Below, piece by piece: positions 8,244 through 16,568 of a DNA stretch of 40,973 nt. Source of the DNA: Desulfobacterales bacterium (GTDB lineage: Bacteria > Desulfobacterota > Desulfobacteria > Desulfobacterales > Desulfosalsimonadaceae); contig SLJY01000083.1 in the NCBI GenBank assembly GCA_007134875.1, forward strand, positions 1-40,973. The letters run 5' to 3'. Below the pieces are notes generated by a model. The model was not told the origin of the DNA. It saw only the letters and a list, made by a program, of their open reading frames with translations, and searched no databases. How positions within the stretch are numbered: position 1 is the first letter of the stretch; the number at the start of each line of letters is the position of its first letter. The translations under genes were made by a program, and so were the position numbers.

Positions 8244-8271
8244 TTGACAACCCGTCAATCCGCATTATTCT
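8244..8271 (+). promoter_or_regulatory. Possible promoter with TTGAC/GTCAA dyad upstream of the split-barrel gene
   Basis: TTGACA at 8244-8249 is followed after 16 bases by TATTCT. The -35 also lies in an inverted repeat ATTGAC-N5-GTCAAT (8243-8259), which could be a repressor or activator site. It lies 75 bp before the downstream start codon. Confidence 0.4.
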
Positions 8272-8345
8272 TTTTCCGTAACAGGGCCCGCGGGGCCCGG
8301 AACCACCAAAAACCCTTCACCATTGAGCCCAAAAAGGATAGATTC

Positions 8346-8729
8346 ATGGACCTGAAAACGTATTTTGAAGGAACAAAGGGAATCGGCGTACTGTCCACGG
8401 CGGATGCCGACGGAAACGTCGACAGCGCACTGTATGCACGGCCCCACATTATGGAGGACGGGTCATTCGTGCTGCTCATGCGCGAACGACTGTCTTACGG
8501 CAACCTGCAGTCCAATCCAAAGGCGGCGTATCTTTTCCTTGAGGACGGTCCCGGCTACAAGGGAGCCCGTTTCTTTCTGAAAAAAGTGCGGGAAGATACG
8601 AACCCGGAACTGATCGGTTCGCTACGGCGACGCGTCTATCACGAAGACATCAGCGGTGAGGACGACACCCACGCCGTGTTTTTTGAAATCACCCGGCAAT
8701 TGCCGCTGGTAGGATCCCGCAAAAAGTGA
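8346..8729 (+). CDS. Pyridoxamine 5'-phosphate oxidase-like flavin split-barrel protein
   Basis: The frame opens earlier, but ATG 8346 with AAGGATAG just upstream gives 127 residues starting MDLKTYFEGTKGIGVLSTAD. The pattern GxLSTAxxDGxxDxAxYARPHIMEDGSFVLLM and later NPKAAYLFLE is typical of FMN-binding split-barrel proteins. Members bind FMN or F420 and reduce or sequester small molecules; a specific reaction cannot be assigned. Its stop codon TGA (8727-8729) overlaps the first bases of a repeat-A element, so the insertion may have reset the C-terminus. Confidence 0.8.
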   Translation: MDLKTYFEGTKGIGVLSTADADGNVDSALYARPHIMEDGSFVLLMRERLSYGNLQSNPKAAYLFLEDGPGYKGARFFLKKVREDTNPELIGSLRRRVYHEDISGEDDTHAVFFEITRQLPLVGSRKK

Positions 8730-8852
8730 TGATTAGTAAAAACGACAATATCTGCGCCTGCGCGCAATCGAGGAAGAATTCACGTACGATAGTACGCTAT
8801 ATCCTTCTTCGATTGCGCAAGCCTTGATTCTGGACTTTTTACGAAGCCCTCA
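8728..8852. repeat. Miniature element A, diverged copy (A1)
   Basis: About 125 bp with both ends of the family-A terminus: GATGATTAGTAAAAACGAC on the left and the inverted CTTTTTACGAAGCCCTC on the right. The interior holds the family's large palindrome around GCGCAATCGA and TCGATTGCGC. No target duplication is visible. A family-B half-element abuts it on the right. Confidence 0.75.
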
Positions 8853-8856
8853 GGGA

Positions 8857-8888
8857 TTGGCGAAAAAGACGGTTTTCGTTCAGGCACC
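8857..8888. repeat. Miniature element B, right end only
   Basis: The sequence TTGGCGAAAAAGACGGTTTT continuing into CGTTCAGGCA is the terminal inverted repeat of family B. Its bases 8880-8882 (TCA) form the TGA stop codon of ptsP on the minus strand. Confidence 0.7.
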
Positions 8889-11183
8889 ACCTAATGTTTT
8901 GGACCGGAGCGCTTTGAGGTAATCGGAAATAACGGAGGCATCCGCCATTTCCAGTACAGCATCCAGCACCCGTCCCGCTTCGCGGCTGTCCACGGTCCTT
9001 ACGAACTGCTTTGCTGCGGGAATCGACGAAGGGGTCATGCTTACGGCGTCCGCCCCCATACCGACGTACAACAGGAGGTTGTCCAGGTTGGCCGCGGCCT
9101 CCCCGCAGACGCTCACTGGTTTTTTCCCTGCGCGGCAGACATCCACGATTTCCCGGATCGTCGCAATGACAGCAGGGTGCAGGGAGTTATAGCGTTCGGA
9201 AACCTTTTTGTTGTTCCTGTCCACCGCCAGAAGATATTGTATGAGATCGTTGGTGCCGATGCTTATGAAATCGACGTATTCAAGAAGACGGCGCAGAATG
9301 TATACGGCCGACGGCACCTCAATCATGATGCCTGAACGGATATTTTTGTCGTATGCGACTTTGGCTGCATCCAGGTGCGCTTTCGCCGTTTCCAGCAGAT
9401 CCACGACCATGCGGATCTCCTTTACACACGAAATCATCGGAAACAGGATCTGTACCGGACCATGGGCCGAAGCCCGCAGTATGGCGCGGATCTGCGTTGA
9501 AAACTCCTCTTCCATCTCCAGGCTGATCCGGATGGAGCGCCATCCCAGAAACGGGTTGTCCTCCCGGGGGTAGTCCAGGTAAGATAGAAACTTGTCTCCG
9601 CCCACGTCGAACGTGCGGATGGTAACGGGCAGTCCTTCCGCGCGCTGCACCATTCTGGCATAAAGCGCCGCCTGTTCCTCTTCCGTCGGGAAAGACCGCC
9701 TGAGCAGAAAAGGAAATTCGGTCCGGTAGAGACCGATATGATCGGCTCCGTATTTCCGGACCAGGCCGATATCTGAGAGCAGCCCGATATTGGCTCCCAT
9801 TCCAACGGTTACGCCGTCGGAGGTCCGGGCAGGCAGCCCCCGGATGGATGCGAGCGCCAGACCGGTTTTTTCATGCTGTTCGCCAAGCCGTTCGTATTCC
9901 TCCCGGATTTCCGCATCCGGGTTGACAAACACCAGGCCCGACGTTCCGTCGAGAATAATGAAATCATTTTGCCGAACCCGCTGCAGAAGGCCGTCAACCC
10001 CCGTTACAATAGGAATTTCCAGGGATTTCGCAAGGATTACGGTGTGTGAGGTTTTTCCGCCGCGCGCCAGGGCCACGCCCTGCAGATTCGGTTGCCGTAT
10101 GGCAAGCAGATCCACCGGGGAGATGTCGGAAGCCACCAGGATGGTCGGTTCCGTAAAAGCCTGATCCGCATCACTGCCGACGCCCATCAGATGCCCGAGA
10201 ATCCGCCGCCCGATATCGGCCACGTCGGCCGAACGTTCGCTCAGGTAAGCATCCTCCATCTGCCGGAACATTTCAACGTACTCCGTGATGGCTTGCTTCA
10301 GGGCGGATTCGGCACTCATACCGGCATGTATCACGGAATCGATCTTCTTTCTGAGCCCGGGATCCTCAAGAAACATCAGGTGCGCCTCGATAATCGACAC
10401 TTCCTGATCGGTCACCCCCTTGGAATGGCGCAGTACATCCTTGATCTGGTCCGAAGCCAGCAGGAACGCCTCTTCAATGCGATGCGTTTCTCTGTCAGGC
10501 CCGTTCCCGCGAGTTATTGAAATCTGCTCGAAGTCAATGTTTTCGCGCATATAATAAGCACGTCCCTCTGCCACCCGGTCCGATACCGGCTCTCCCCGGA
10601 GAAATTTCAAATCGCCTGCCGCGGACAATCCATTACCATCCGGACCGAATACAGCCGGATACGCCGCAGAACGATCACGTCCGGCGTCTTCAAGAAGCCC
10701 ACTGAATGCCACCGTCGCAGAAACCTGGCTGGCGATGTTGGCCAAAACCGGTATATCTTTTTTCCTGATCCGTTTGGCGGATACCGTCTGAAGGACCATC
10801 ACGCCCAGTAATCGTTGGTGATAGATCAGGGGAAGCCCGAGAAATGTTTTGTATCGTTCCTCGCCGCTTTTTGAATAATACTTAAACCGGGGATGACTGG
10901 CCGGATTGACCACAAAGACAGGCTTCATTGTTTCGATCGCCATGCCGGTCAATCCTTCACCGGGATCCATCCCGATCTCTCCGACCGATTCCGGAGCAAG
11001 GCCGTGAGTGGCCTTCAGGATGAGGCGGTTTTCCTGGCGGTTATAGATGTACACGGAACAAACATCGATCCGGAGGCGTTTTGCGATCATTTCCACCAGG
11101 CTATGGACTGTCTTCTCCGGACTATCGGACCGGGTAATTGTCTTAAAGATATCCTCTAAAATATGAATCTGCTCAAATTGCAT
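8880..11183 (-). CDS. ptsP: GAF-domain PEP-protein phosphotransferase (EI-Ntr type)
   Basis: A 767-residue cytoplasmic phosphotransferase from ATG 11183 (MQFEQIHILEDIF). The frame is open to 11276, but that extension is translated repeat B and is rejected. Domains: GAF (about 10-165); enzyme I N-terminal HPr-binding helices (about 200-330); phosphohistidine domain with GGKTSH (phosphorylated His380); PEP-binding barrel (about 430-740) including DFISIGTNDLIQYLLAVDR and the CGEAA motif. It transfers phosphate from PEP to an NPr/HPr-type protein in the regulatory nitrogen PTS. No HPr or EIIA gene is in the window. Family-B fragments flank both ends, and the downstream one supplies the stop codon. 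Confidence 0.93.
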   Translation of the reverse strand: MQFEQIHILEDIFKTITRSDSPEKTVHSLVEMIAKRLRIDVCSVYIYNRQENRLILKATHGLAPESVGEIGMDPGEGLTGMAIETMKPVFVVNPASHPRFKYYSKSGEERYKTFLGLPLIYHQRLLGVMVLQTVSAKRIRKKDIPVLANIASQVSATVAFSGLLEDAGRDRSAAYPAVFGPDGNGLSAAGDLKFLRGEPVSDRVAEGRAYYMRENIDFEQISITRGNGPDRETHRIEEAFLLASDQIKDVLRHSKGVTDQEVSIIEAHLMFLEDPGLRKKIDSVIHAGMSAESALKQAITEYVEMFRQMEDAYLSERSADVADIGRRILGHLMGVGSDADQAFTEPTILVASDISPVDLLAIRQPNLQGVALARGGKTSHTVILAKSLEIPIVTGVDGLLQRVRQNDFIILDGTSGLVFVNPDAEIREEYERLGEQHEKTGLALASIRGLPARTSDGVTVGMGANIGLLSDIGLVRKYGADHIGLYRTEFPFLLRRSFPTEEEQAALYARMVQRAEGLPVTIRTFDVGGDKFLSYLDYPREDNPFLGWRSIRISLEMEEEFSTQIRAILRASAHGPVQILFPMISCVKEIRMVVDLLETAKAHLDAAKVAYDKNIRSGIMIEVPSAVYILRRLLEYVDFISIGTNDLIQYLLAVDRNNKKVSERYNSLHPAVIATIREIVDVCRAGKKPVSVCGEAAANLDNLLLYVGMGADAVSMTPSSIPAAKQFVRTVDSREAGRVLDAVLEMADASVISDYLKALRSKTLGGA

Positions 11184-11849
11184 CACGGCGGCTTTTTCCT
11201 GTAAACTGATCAGTGCCTGGACGAAAACCGTCTTTTTCGCCAATTTCTGCGTCCGGCTCCAATTCGACGGACTCAAAAAAGAGAGCGATCCGACGGCTTT
11301 GTATAAAGTGCAACATCTGCGCCTGCGCGACCTTTCTAAGGAGCATTGGGATGCGCTGACGAAAGAATCGCACCATACACATCATTTTTCCAAGGAATTT
11401 GTTGCGGCGGTGTTTATAACGATGCGCTTCCTTCGCCAGCGCATACTGTGCCGCAAATACATTTTTGAAACATCCGCTTCCTTGTACAAGACAAAATTGT
11501 CAAAAATTTGCCTCAACCTTCGACGGTTGTTACCGGCACGCTCGCACAACCCCTTTGAAATTATGAAAAACAGCGTTGTTTATGCAGTCGGAGATGCATA
11601 TTGGCGCGGTTTTTGCAATATAATTTGAATGCAAGTACGGCCTATTGTGGCGGCCGAACGAAAACCAGGATTTTTCGTCAAGGTCAAGGACGGCGAAAAT
11701 TTTAACCGCAAAAAAATACCTGGCGTATTTTATGAACTAAAATTTGAGCCGAACGCGGAGACTGACGAAAAAGACAATTTTCGTTCAGCCACTATCGTAA
11801 AATAACGACAATTAAAGATGCAGGCAACATACCAACAAGAGGTGTTTCA
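11184..11849. other. Gene-free gap filled with repeat debris
   Basis: A 666-bp gap between divergent ptsP and the gamma-glutamylcyclotransferase gene. 11214-11278 is a family-B end. 11279-11345 is a degenerate family-A start (ACTCAAAAAAGAGAGCGATC, then CGACGGCTTTGTATAAAG). 11648-11795 is a complete B copy. The plus-strand frame 11299-11628 runs across this debris and looks non-coding. No promoter was identified with confidence. Confidence 0.7.
11648..11795. repeat. Miniature element B, full copy
   Basis: About 148 bp, starting TGGCGGCCGAACGAAAACC and ending with the inverted copy GACAATTTTCGTTCAGCCA. The inner segments CGTCAAGGTCAAGGACGGCG and AACTAAAATTTGAGCCGAAC match the copy at 32859-33001. 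It carries no reading frame of note. Confidence 0.85.
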
Positions 11850-12284
11850 ATGAATCTGTTCGCCTACGGCACCCTGATGATTCCGGAAATCTTTTCCGAG
11901 GTGACCGCCAGAAATTGCGAACCCGAAAACGCAGTGTTAAAAGACTATGCACGGTTCCAGCTGGAAGGAGAACCCTTCCCTGCAATCGTCAAGGCAAAAG
12001 GCAGGAGCACCGAAGGGGTGATCTACCGACTGATCGATCCCACGGCTTTCCGGCGGCTCGACGCCTTCGAGGGCGAGCTCTACGCCCGCACGCCGGTGCT
12101 TGTCCGAACCGGCACAGGCGTCGATCTTGCAATGACATACGTATTAAAGGACCTATACCGCCACCGGCTCACGGACCGGCCATGGTCCCCGGAAGCATTC
12201 CGGGAAAACGAAAAGGAGCGCTTCCTGAAAAACTACGAGGGGTTTGCCAGAAAAAACCGGCTCAATCGGCCAAATGGCTGCTGA
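11850..12284 (+). CDS. Gamma-glutamylcyclotransferase/AIG2-like protein
   Basis: A 144-residue protein with the family signature YGTLM (6-10), the substrate loop FPAIVKAKGRSTEGVIYRL (about 43-61) and the acidic catalytic segment DAFEGELYARTPV (71-83), where Glu74 or Glu76 would be the catalytic acid. The family converts gamma-glutamyl-amino compounds to 5-oxoproline, or acts on gamma-glutamylamine links. AAGAGGTG upstream provides the ribosome site. It stands alone; the convergent metal-ATPase gene ends 242 bp downstream. Substrate is not determinable. Confidence 0.85.
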   Translation: MNLFAYGTLMIPEIFSEVTARNCEPENAVLKDYARFQLEGEPFPAIVKAKGRSTEGVIYRLIDPTAFRRLDAFEGELYARTPVLVRTGTGVDLAMTYVLKDLYRHRLTDRPWSPEAFRENEKERFLKNYEGFARKNRLNRPNGC

Positions 12285-12525
12285 TACAGTCCGGATCATC
12301 CTGTCGGCATCATGAAACGCTCCCTGTCGGGACAGGCAAAAGGGGCGATTGTATCCTGCAGCAGGGTGTCGACCCCTTCGGATTTTTTCACCACGGCAGA
12401 TGTCCGCGGCATGGCGGCGAGGCGGCTTTATATTTTTATTGGGTGCAAAACGATACCATCCGCCCCGGCGGACATATCGCACTGAATAAACCGGGTCCAG
12501 TCGGCCCGCCCGGAAACGGAGCGGC

Positions 12526-14733
12526 TCAGGCGGCATGGCGGGGAACAAAGCGCTCCGCCGTGTCGGGCCTGGCAGACGCCTGGTGCTTTCCGGCAAGCAT
12601 TCTCGTCGAATTGGCCACTGCAAGAAGCGCGGTGCCCACATCCGCGAACACGGCCATCCATATGGTGGCCAGGCCGAAAGCCCCGAAGCCGATAACAATC
12701 GCCTTTATTGAAAGCGCCAGGACAATATTCTGCCAGACGATAACCCGCGTTCTCCGGCCGACGAAAACGGCCTCGGCCATACGGTCCGGCGAATCGGTCA
12801 TCAATACCACATCGGCTGTCTCGATGGCTGCGTCGGAACCGAGCGCCCCCATGGCTACGCCGACATCGGCCCGCGCAATGACCGGAGAATCATTGATACC
12901 ATCGCCAACAAAGGCAATTTTATCCGCGCCTTTCGCCTTTTTTCCACCGCCCTGCATCAGATCTTCCAGGATCCTCACTTTGTCTTCGGGTTGAAGGCCG
13001 GCGTGGTAGTCGTCGATGTCCAGTTTTGATGCAACCCGCTGTGCGGCATTCCGGTTGTCACCGGTAAGCATAACAACGCGGCGTACGCCGTTTTCCCTGA
13101 GTCTCGCAATGGCCGTTGCCGCGTCCGGCCGAATCCGGTCGCCCACAAGTATGTAACCTGCGTATACGCCGTCGATTGAAATATGCACGGTGGTATCATC
13201 CAAACTTTCATGAATATCCAGCGCTTTATGGGTGATATTTTCCCGCTGCATCAAGCGCTCGTTTCCTGCTGCAACCACCTTTCCCCCGACAGACGCCTTC
13301 ACTCCCATCCCGGATATTTCCTCCCAGGCGTCTGTGCTTGTACCGGAAAAGGATTGCACGGCAGATGAATCCGAGCGCTCAAAAGCCCCTGCAACGGAGC
13401 GGGCCACGGGATGCGTTGAATTTCCAAGGGCCGCAGCGGCGTATCCCAGGAGATTATCCGGTTCCAGGCCGTTTTGGGGAACCACTTTCCGCAGGGTGAA
13501 AACTCCTTCGGTCAGGGTCCCGGTTTTGTCGAAAACAACCGTATGCACATGGGCCAGTGCGTCCAGGAAGTTCGAACCCTTGACCAGAATGCCGCTTTTC
13601 GATGCCCTGCCGATCCCCCCGAAATACCCTAACGGAATGCTGATAACCAGGGCGCAGGGGCAGGAGATCACCAGCAGTACCAGGGCCCGGTAGATCCACT
13701 GGCCGAACTCGGCTTCAGGGATCAGAAGCGGGGGCAGAAAAGCGACGCATGCGGCCAGCCCCACCATGGCGGGGGTATAGTAGCGGGCAAAGCGTGTGAT
13801 GAAATTTTCCGTTTTCGATTTACGGGCCGATGCGTTTTCCACCAGCTCGAGCATCCTGGCGATGGTGCTCAGCGAAAAGGGGCGCTGGACAGAAACCGTA
13901 AGAACCCCGGACATATTGACCTCTCCGGCATGAACATCGTCTTCCGGGGAAATGCTCCTGGGCATCGATTCGCCCGTCAGCACCGAGGTATCGACCATGG
14001 AGCGGCCGGTTGTCACCGTTCCGTCCAGGGGGATCTTTTCTCCCGGTTTTACGAGGATCGTATCACCGACCTGCACGGACTCCGGGGATGTACGGACAGT
14101 ACCGGAATCCGATACAAGATTTGCGAAATCCGGCTTCTGTGCCAGAAGTGCCCGTATGGAACGGCGGGAACGGTGAACCGCAAGGTTTTGAAGGAAGTCG
14201 CCGGTCTTGTAGAAAACCATGACAGCAACGGCCTCGGAATAGGCGCCAATCGCGATCGCTCCCAGGGTCGCTATGACCATTAAAACGTTTTCGTCGAAAA
14301 AATCACCGCTGATAACGGTTTTCGCCGCCGCGACGATCACGCTGAATCCGGCTGCGATATAAACCGCGACGGTGAATGCGGTGAAAACCGAATCCGGAAA
14401 ATCGACCGGGCCGCCATAATCCAGGGCCAGCACAACGGCGAAAAGCAGCGCGCAGATCAACAAAATCATAAAAGAGCGTCCTGCATGAAAGGCATCTTCA
14501 GTGCTATCTTCCATCGCGGCATCGTCCTGACTGTCTTCTACGACCCGGACCTCCGGATCCACCTTTCGCACAATTTCCGGGACGTCGATATCCGGGGCGG
14601 CGCTTATATGGAGGCAGCCCGTGGCAAAATCGACCGAGGCGCTTTGTACCCCTTCGGTTCGATTCAGAGCGTTTTCTATTTTGGCTGCGCACGCGGCGCA
14701 GTCGAGATTGCCAATCCGGTATTTTTCTATCAT
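12526..14733 (-). CDS. zntA: Zn/Cd/Pb-exporting P1B-type ATPase
   Basis: A 735-residue inner-membrane pump that exports soft divalent metals using ATP. An N-terminal heavy-metal-associated domain has GNLDCAAC (Cys12, Cys15). Eight membrane helices are expected, with the ion-binding CPC at 358-360. Actuator TGES is at 253-256, phosphorylation motif DKTGTLT at 401-407 (Asp402), and the hinge GDGINDSPVIARADVG lies near the C-terminus. CPC plus the single CxxC domain and the adjacent ArsR/SmtB regulator favour Zn2+/Cd2+/Pb2+ over copper. Its start overlaps the regulator stop by four bases, so the two are translationally coupled. The symbol is by family; cadA is an equivalent name. Confidence 0.93.
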   Translation of the reverse strand: MIEKYRIGNLDCAACAAKIENALNRTEGVQSASVDFATGCLHISAAPDIDVPEIVRKVDPEVRVVEDSQDDAAMEDSTEDAFHAGRSFMILLICALLFAVVLALDYGGPVDFPDSVFTAFTVAVYIAAGFSVIVAAAKTVISGDFFDENVLMVIATLGAIAIGAYSEAVAVMVFYKTGDFLQNLAVHRSRRSIRALLAQKPDFANLVSDSGTVRTSPESVQVGDTILVKPGEKIPLDGTVTTGRSMVDTSVLTGESMPRSISPEDDVHAGEVNMSGVLTVSVQRPFSLSTIARMLELVENASARKSKTENFITRFARYYTPAMVGLAACVAFLPPLLIPEAEFGQWIYRALVLLVISCPCALVISIPLGYFGGIGRASKSGILVKGSNFLDALAHVHTVVFDKTGTLTEGVFTLRKVVPQNGLEPDNLLGYAAAALGNSTHPVARSVAGAFERSDSSAVQSFSGTSTDAWEEISGMGVKASVGGKVVAAGNERLMQRENITHKALDIHESLDDTTVHISIDGVYAGYILVGDRIRPDAATAIARLRENGVRRVVMLTGDNRNAAQRVASKLDIDDYHAGLQPEDKVRILEDLMQGGGKKAKGADKIAFVGDGINDSPVIARADVGVAMGALGSDAAIETADVVLMTDSPDRMAEAVFVGRRTRVIVWQNIVLALSIKAIVIGFGAFGLATIWMAVFADVGTALLAVANSTRMLAGKHQASARPDTAERFVPRHAA

Positions 14734-15131
14734 AAAAGCCTGTGTTCCGTGGTTTCTTCGCGAATGTGCTGTATTCCGATATGCAATACGGAATCGATGT
14801 GATCATCGTCCAGGGAGTAATACATCACCTTTCCCGCCCGCCGGCTCCTGACGACCCGCGACTGTTTGAGCGTTTTCAGCTGGTGGGATACGGCAGACTG
14901 CTTCATATCGAGCAGTGCGCACAGATCGCAAACGCACATCTCCTCCTTTGAAAGGGCCATCAAAATGGCAATCCGCGTCGGATCACCAAACACCTTGAAA
15001 AAGGAAGCCAGCCCTTCCAGCAGTGTCTTTTCCGGCATATCTCGGGCGACCAGCTCCACGATATCCTCGTGTATCACCCGGGCGCCGCACGCCAAATCTT
15101 CCGTTTCTTTCACGAGACGATTTTCTTTCAT
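14730..15131 (-). CDS. ArsR/SmtB-family metal-sensing repressor
   Basis: Taking ATG 15131, the protein has 133 residues (MKENRLVKET). The longer frame to TTG 15206 would place the start inside the operator, so it is rejected. The winged helix includes DPTRIAILMAL and the recognition segment MKQSAVSHQLKTLKQ. Two metal sites are readable: the alpha-3 site MCVCDLC (Cys66, Cys68, Cys71) and the alpha-5 site Asp109-x-His111...His122-xx-Glu125. The combination is typical of CadC/ZiaR-like Zn/Cd/Pb sensors. It represses its own operon with the P-type ATPase and is released by metal. Tandem palindromes lie about 70-110 bp upstream. Confidence 0.9.
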   Translation of the reverse strand: MKENRLVKETEDLACGARVIHEDIVELVARDMPEKTLLEGLASFFKVFGDPTRIAILMALSKEEMCVCDLCALLDMKQSAVSHQLKTLKQSRVVRSRRAGKVMYYSLDDDHIDSVLHIGIQHIREETTEHRLL

Positions 15132-15198
15132 AACTTGTCTTTCAATCAGTAATGGGCATTTTACACTTGCACCAAATATCATTTGAAAGACCGATAAA

Positions 15199-15242
15199 AT
15201 GAACAAATGATCATTTAAATTAACAAATGATCATTTGTTCAT
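15199..15242. promoter_or_regulatory. Tandem ArsR/SmtB operators
   Basis: Two copies of AACAAATGATCATTT occur 21 bp apart, two turns on the same DNA face. The second copy extends to a perfect 18-bp palindrome AACAAATGATCATTTGTT (15222-15239); the first (15202-15219) has an imperfect right half. SmtB-type repressors bind AT-rich imperfect 12-2-12 palindromes of this sort. Location just upstream of the repressor start supports autoregulation. Confidence 0.85.
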
Positions 15243-15660
15243 ATGTATAGAAATGAATTTTGCCGCTGTCAACCATTTTTTCCATAGACATACGCCATTC
15301 CATTTTAAAATCTTGTTTTTTAACAATATTAAGGACAAAAAATATCTGATGCCGCATCGAAGTTGGTTGTGGTGCCATTTAGATGATGACTCGTAAAAAG
15401 CCGCGACAAACATAGCCTTGCCGGCCTTGTCATACACCGACGGGCGGATGGCTTGCCGATGCCGTTTACGGTGTTGCCGACAAGCGATTTTTATAAACCG
15501 GGGTTCTGGTGGCTGATAAGGCGTTTTCCATTGCGGTATCGCCTTTCAAGAAAATTTCTTGAAAATGCAGGCAGGATCAACTATCTTTATACTTGTCTCA
15601 CCCAACCCGCATTCGCGGTGAACACGGCACAATCACAAAAAATCCCAAGGAGCACTGTCC
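15243..15660. other. Gap between the metal operon and the barrel gene
   Basis: A 418-bp gap with no convincing gene. A family-A terminus fragment (GACTCGTAAAAAGCCGCGAC) lies near 15387-15406. A perfect palindrome with 10-bp arms TTTCAAGAAA/TTTCTTGAAA around one A lies at 15544-15564, about 100 bp before the downstream start; it may be a regulator site. No strong promoter was recognised. Confidence 0.6.
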
Positions 15661-16122
15661 ATGAAAAAAATCCTGGCCGCATTATTCATCAGCCTGGCTT
15701 TACCCGTTTGGGCGCATGCGTTTCCAATGGTCTATACCGGATCCCAGCAGGTGCAATTCGGATTCGAGTACAGGGACGACGACTGGCTTCTGGAGTTTGG
15801 CTACGGCCGTTTCATAACGGATGAGCTTCTCTTGGGCGCCCTGTTTTCCTACGAGGACAATGCGCGCACCACCTGGTCCGGCGGCGGCACCATGGAATTC
15901 CACTTCAACCTGGGGACCATGACCTATCCCTACTTCTCTATCATAGCCGTCTACCAGGATTACGACACGGACGACCATTTCCTGTTCGGTCCGGCGGCCG
16001 GCATCAACCACTTTATTACCGACTACCTTTCCGTGGACGTCAAAGCACGCTATCTTTTTAGCAGCGAAAGCCGGTATGACGAAAATCTGGAAATCATCGG
16101 CGGCCTGAGAGTGCTGTTCTGA
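15661..16122 (+). CDS. Small outer-membrane beta-barrel protein
   Basis: A 153-residue protein with a clear Sec signal peptide (MKKILAALFISLALPVWAHA, cleavage after about 20). The mature part alternates polar and aromatic residues in short strands, for example LEFGYGRFITDELLLGALFSYED and YPYFSIIAVYQDY, and ends in Phe (GGLRVLF), the usual outer-membrane barrel signature. Size suggests an eight-stranded barrel like OmpW or OmpX. No closer family is recognised. AAGGAG lies at good spacing before the start. The gene appears monocistronic; a repeat-A element follows 114 bp downstream. Confidence 0.75.
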   Translation: MKKILAALFISLALPVWAHAFPMVYTGSQQVQFGFEYRDDDWLLEFGYGRFITDELLLGALFSYEDNARTTWSGGGTMEFHFNLGTMTYPYFSIIAVYQDYDTDDHFLFGPAAGINHFITDYLSVDVKARYLFSSESRYDENLEIIGGLRVLF

Positions 16123-16236
16123 TCTTGCCGCCTTTAGTGCCGAATTGCCCCGCTGATGCCCTCACAATGCGGAATGCTTGATTTGACAGGCCTGCAACTT
16201 GTTATTATTCTATAAAATAGACACTTTGTTAAAGTT

Positions 16237-16409
16237 GACGGCTTCGTAAAAAGTCCAATATCTGCGTTACGCGCAATTTCTCAGAATTTGCGGCTTACGC
16301 CTTGTAAACATGCACGTAAGCCAAGTACCCTGCATTCTTCGAAATTGCGCAAGCCTTGATCTTGAACTTTTTACAAAGCCGTCAGATCGCGACTTTTTAC
16401 AAGTGCATC
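16237..16409. mobile_element. Miniature element A (MITE-like), copy with perfect 6-bp target duplication
   Basis: A 173-bp element running GACGGCTTCGTAAAAAGTCC ... ACAAGTGCATC, flanked directly by AAAGTT on both sides (16231-16236 and 16410-16415). Its ends are imperfect inverted repeats sharing the CGTAAAAAGTC-type core. The interior is one large palindrome with GCGCAATTTC/GAAATTGCGC arms. It contains no protein gene, so any transposition would need an enzyme acting in trans. Confidence 0.88.
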
Positions 16410-16444
16410 AAAGTTTGATCAGCTCATTACGAGTATATCAAACC

Positions 16445-16471
16445 CGGAAACCCGGAGGGTTTCAGGTTTTT
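16445..16471 (+). terminator. Hairpin with T-run upstream of the fructokinase gene
   Basis: The 7-bp stem GAAACCC/GGGTTTC with a GGA loop is extended by outer CC/GG pairs and followed by five T. It lies 98 bp before the fructokinase start, so it could end transcription entering from upstream or act as a leader terminator. Confidence 0.55.
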
Positions 16472-16568
16472 AAAACGGAAATGGATTGAAGTTCTTCAAA
16501 ATATTCCGGAATTAAAAATTTAATACCCTCTGTTTAGATAACAGGAACCAGCCCATGGAGGTCAATCG

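Noticed and set aside
11299-11628. Plus-strand 109-residue frame between ptsP and the cyclotransferase gene
   Set aside because: Its beginning is translated element-A debris (LRLRDL-like), it has no ribosome site, and no recognisable fold.
16237-16409. Calling family A a REP/BIME or tandem integron repeat
   Set aside because: Exact flanking 6-bp duplications and insertion into element B show individual mobility, which REP sequences of this length and integron attC sites would not show in this form.
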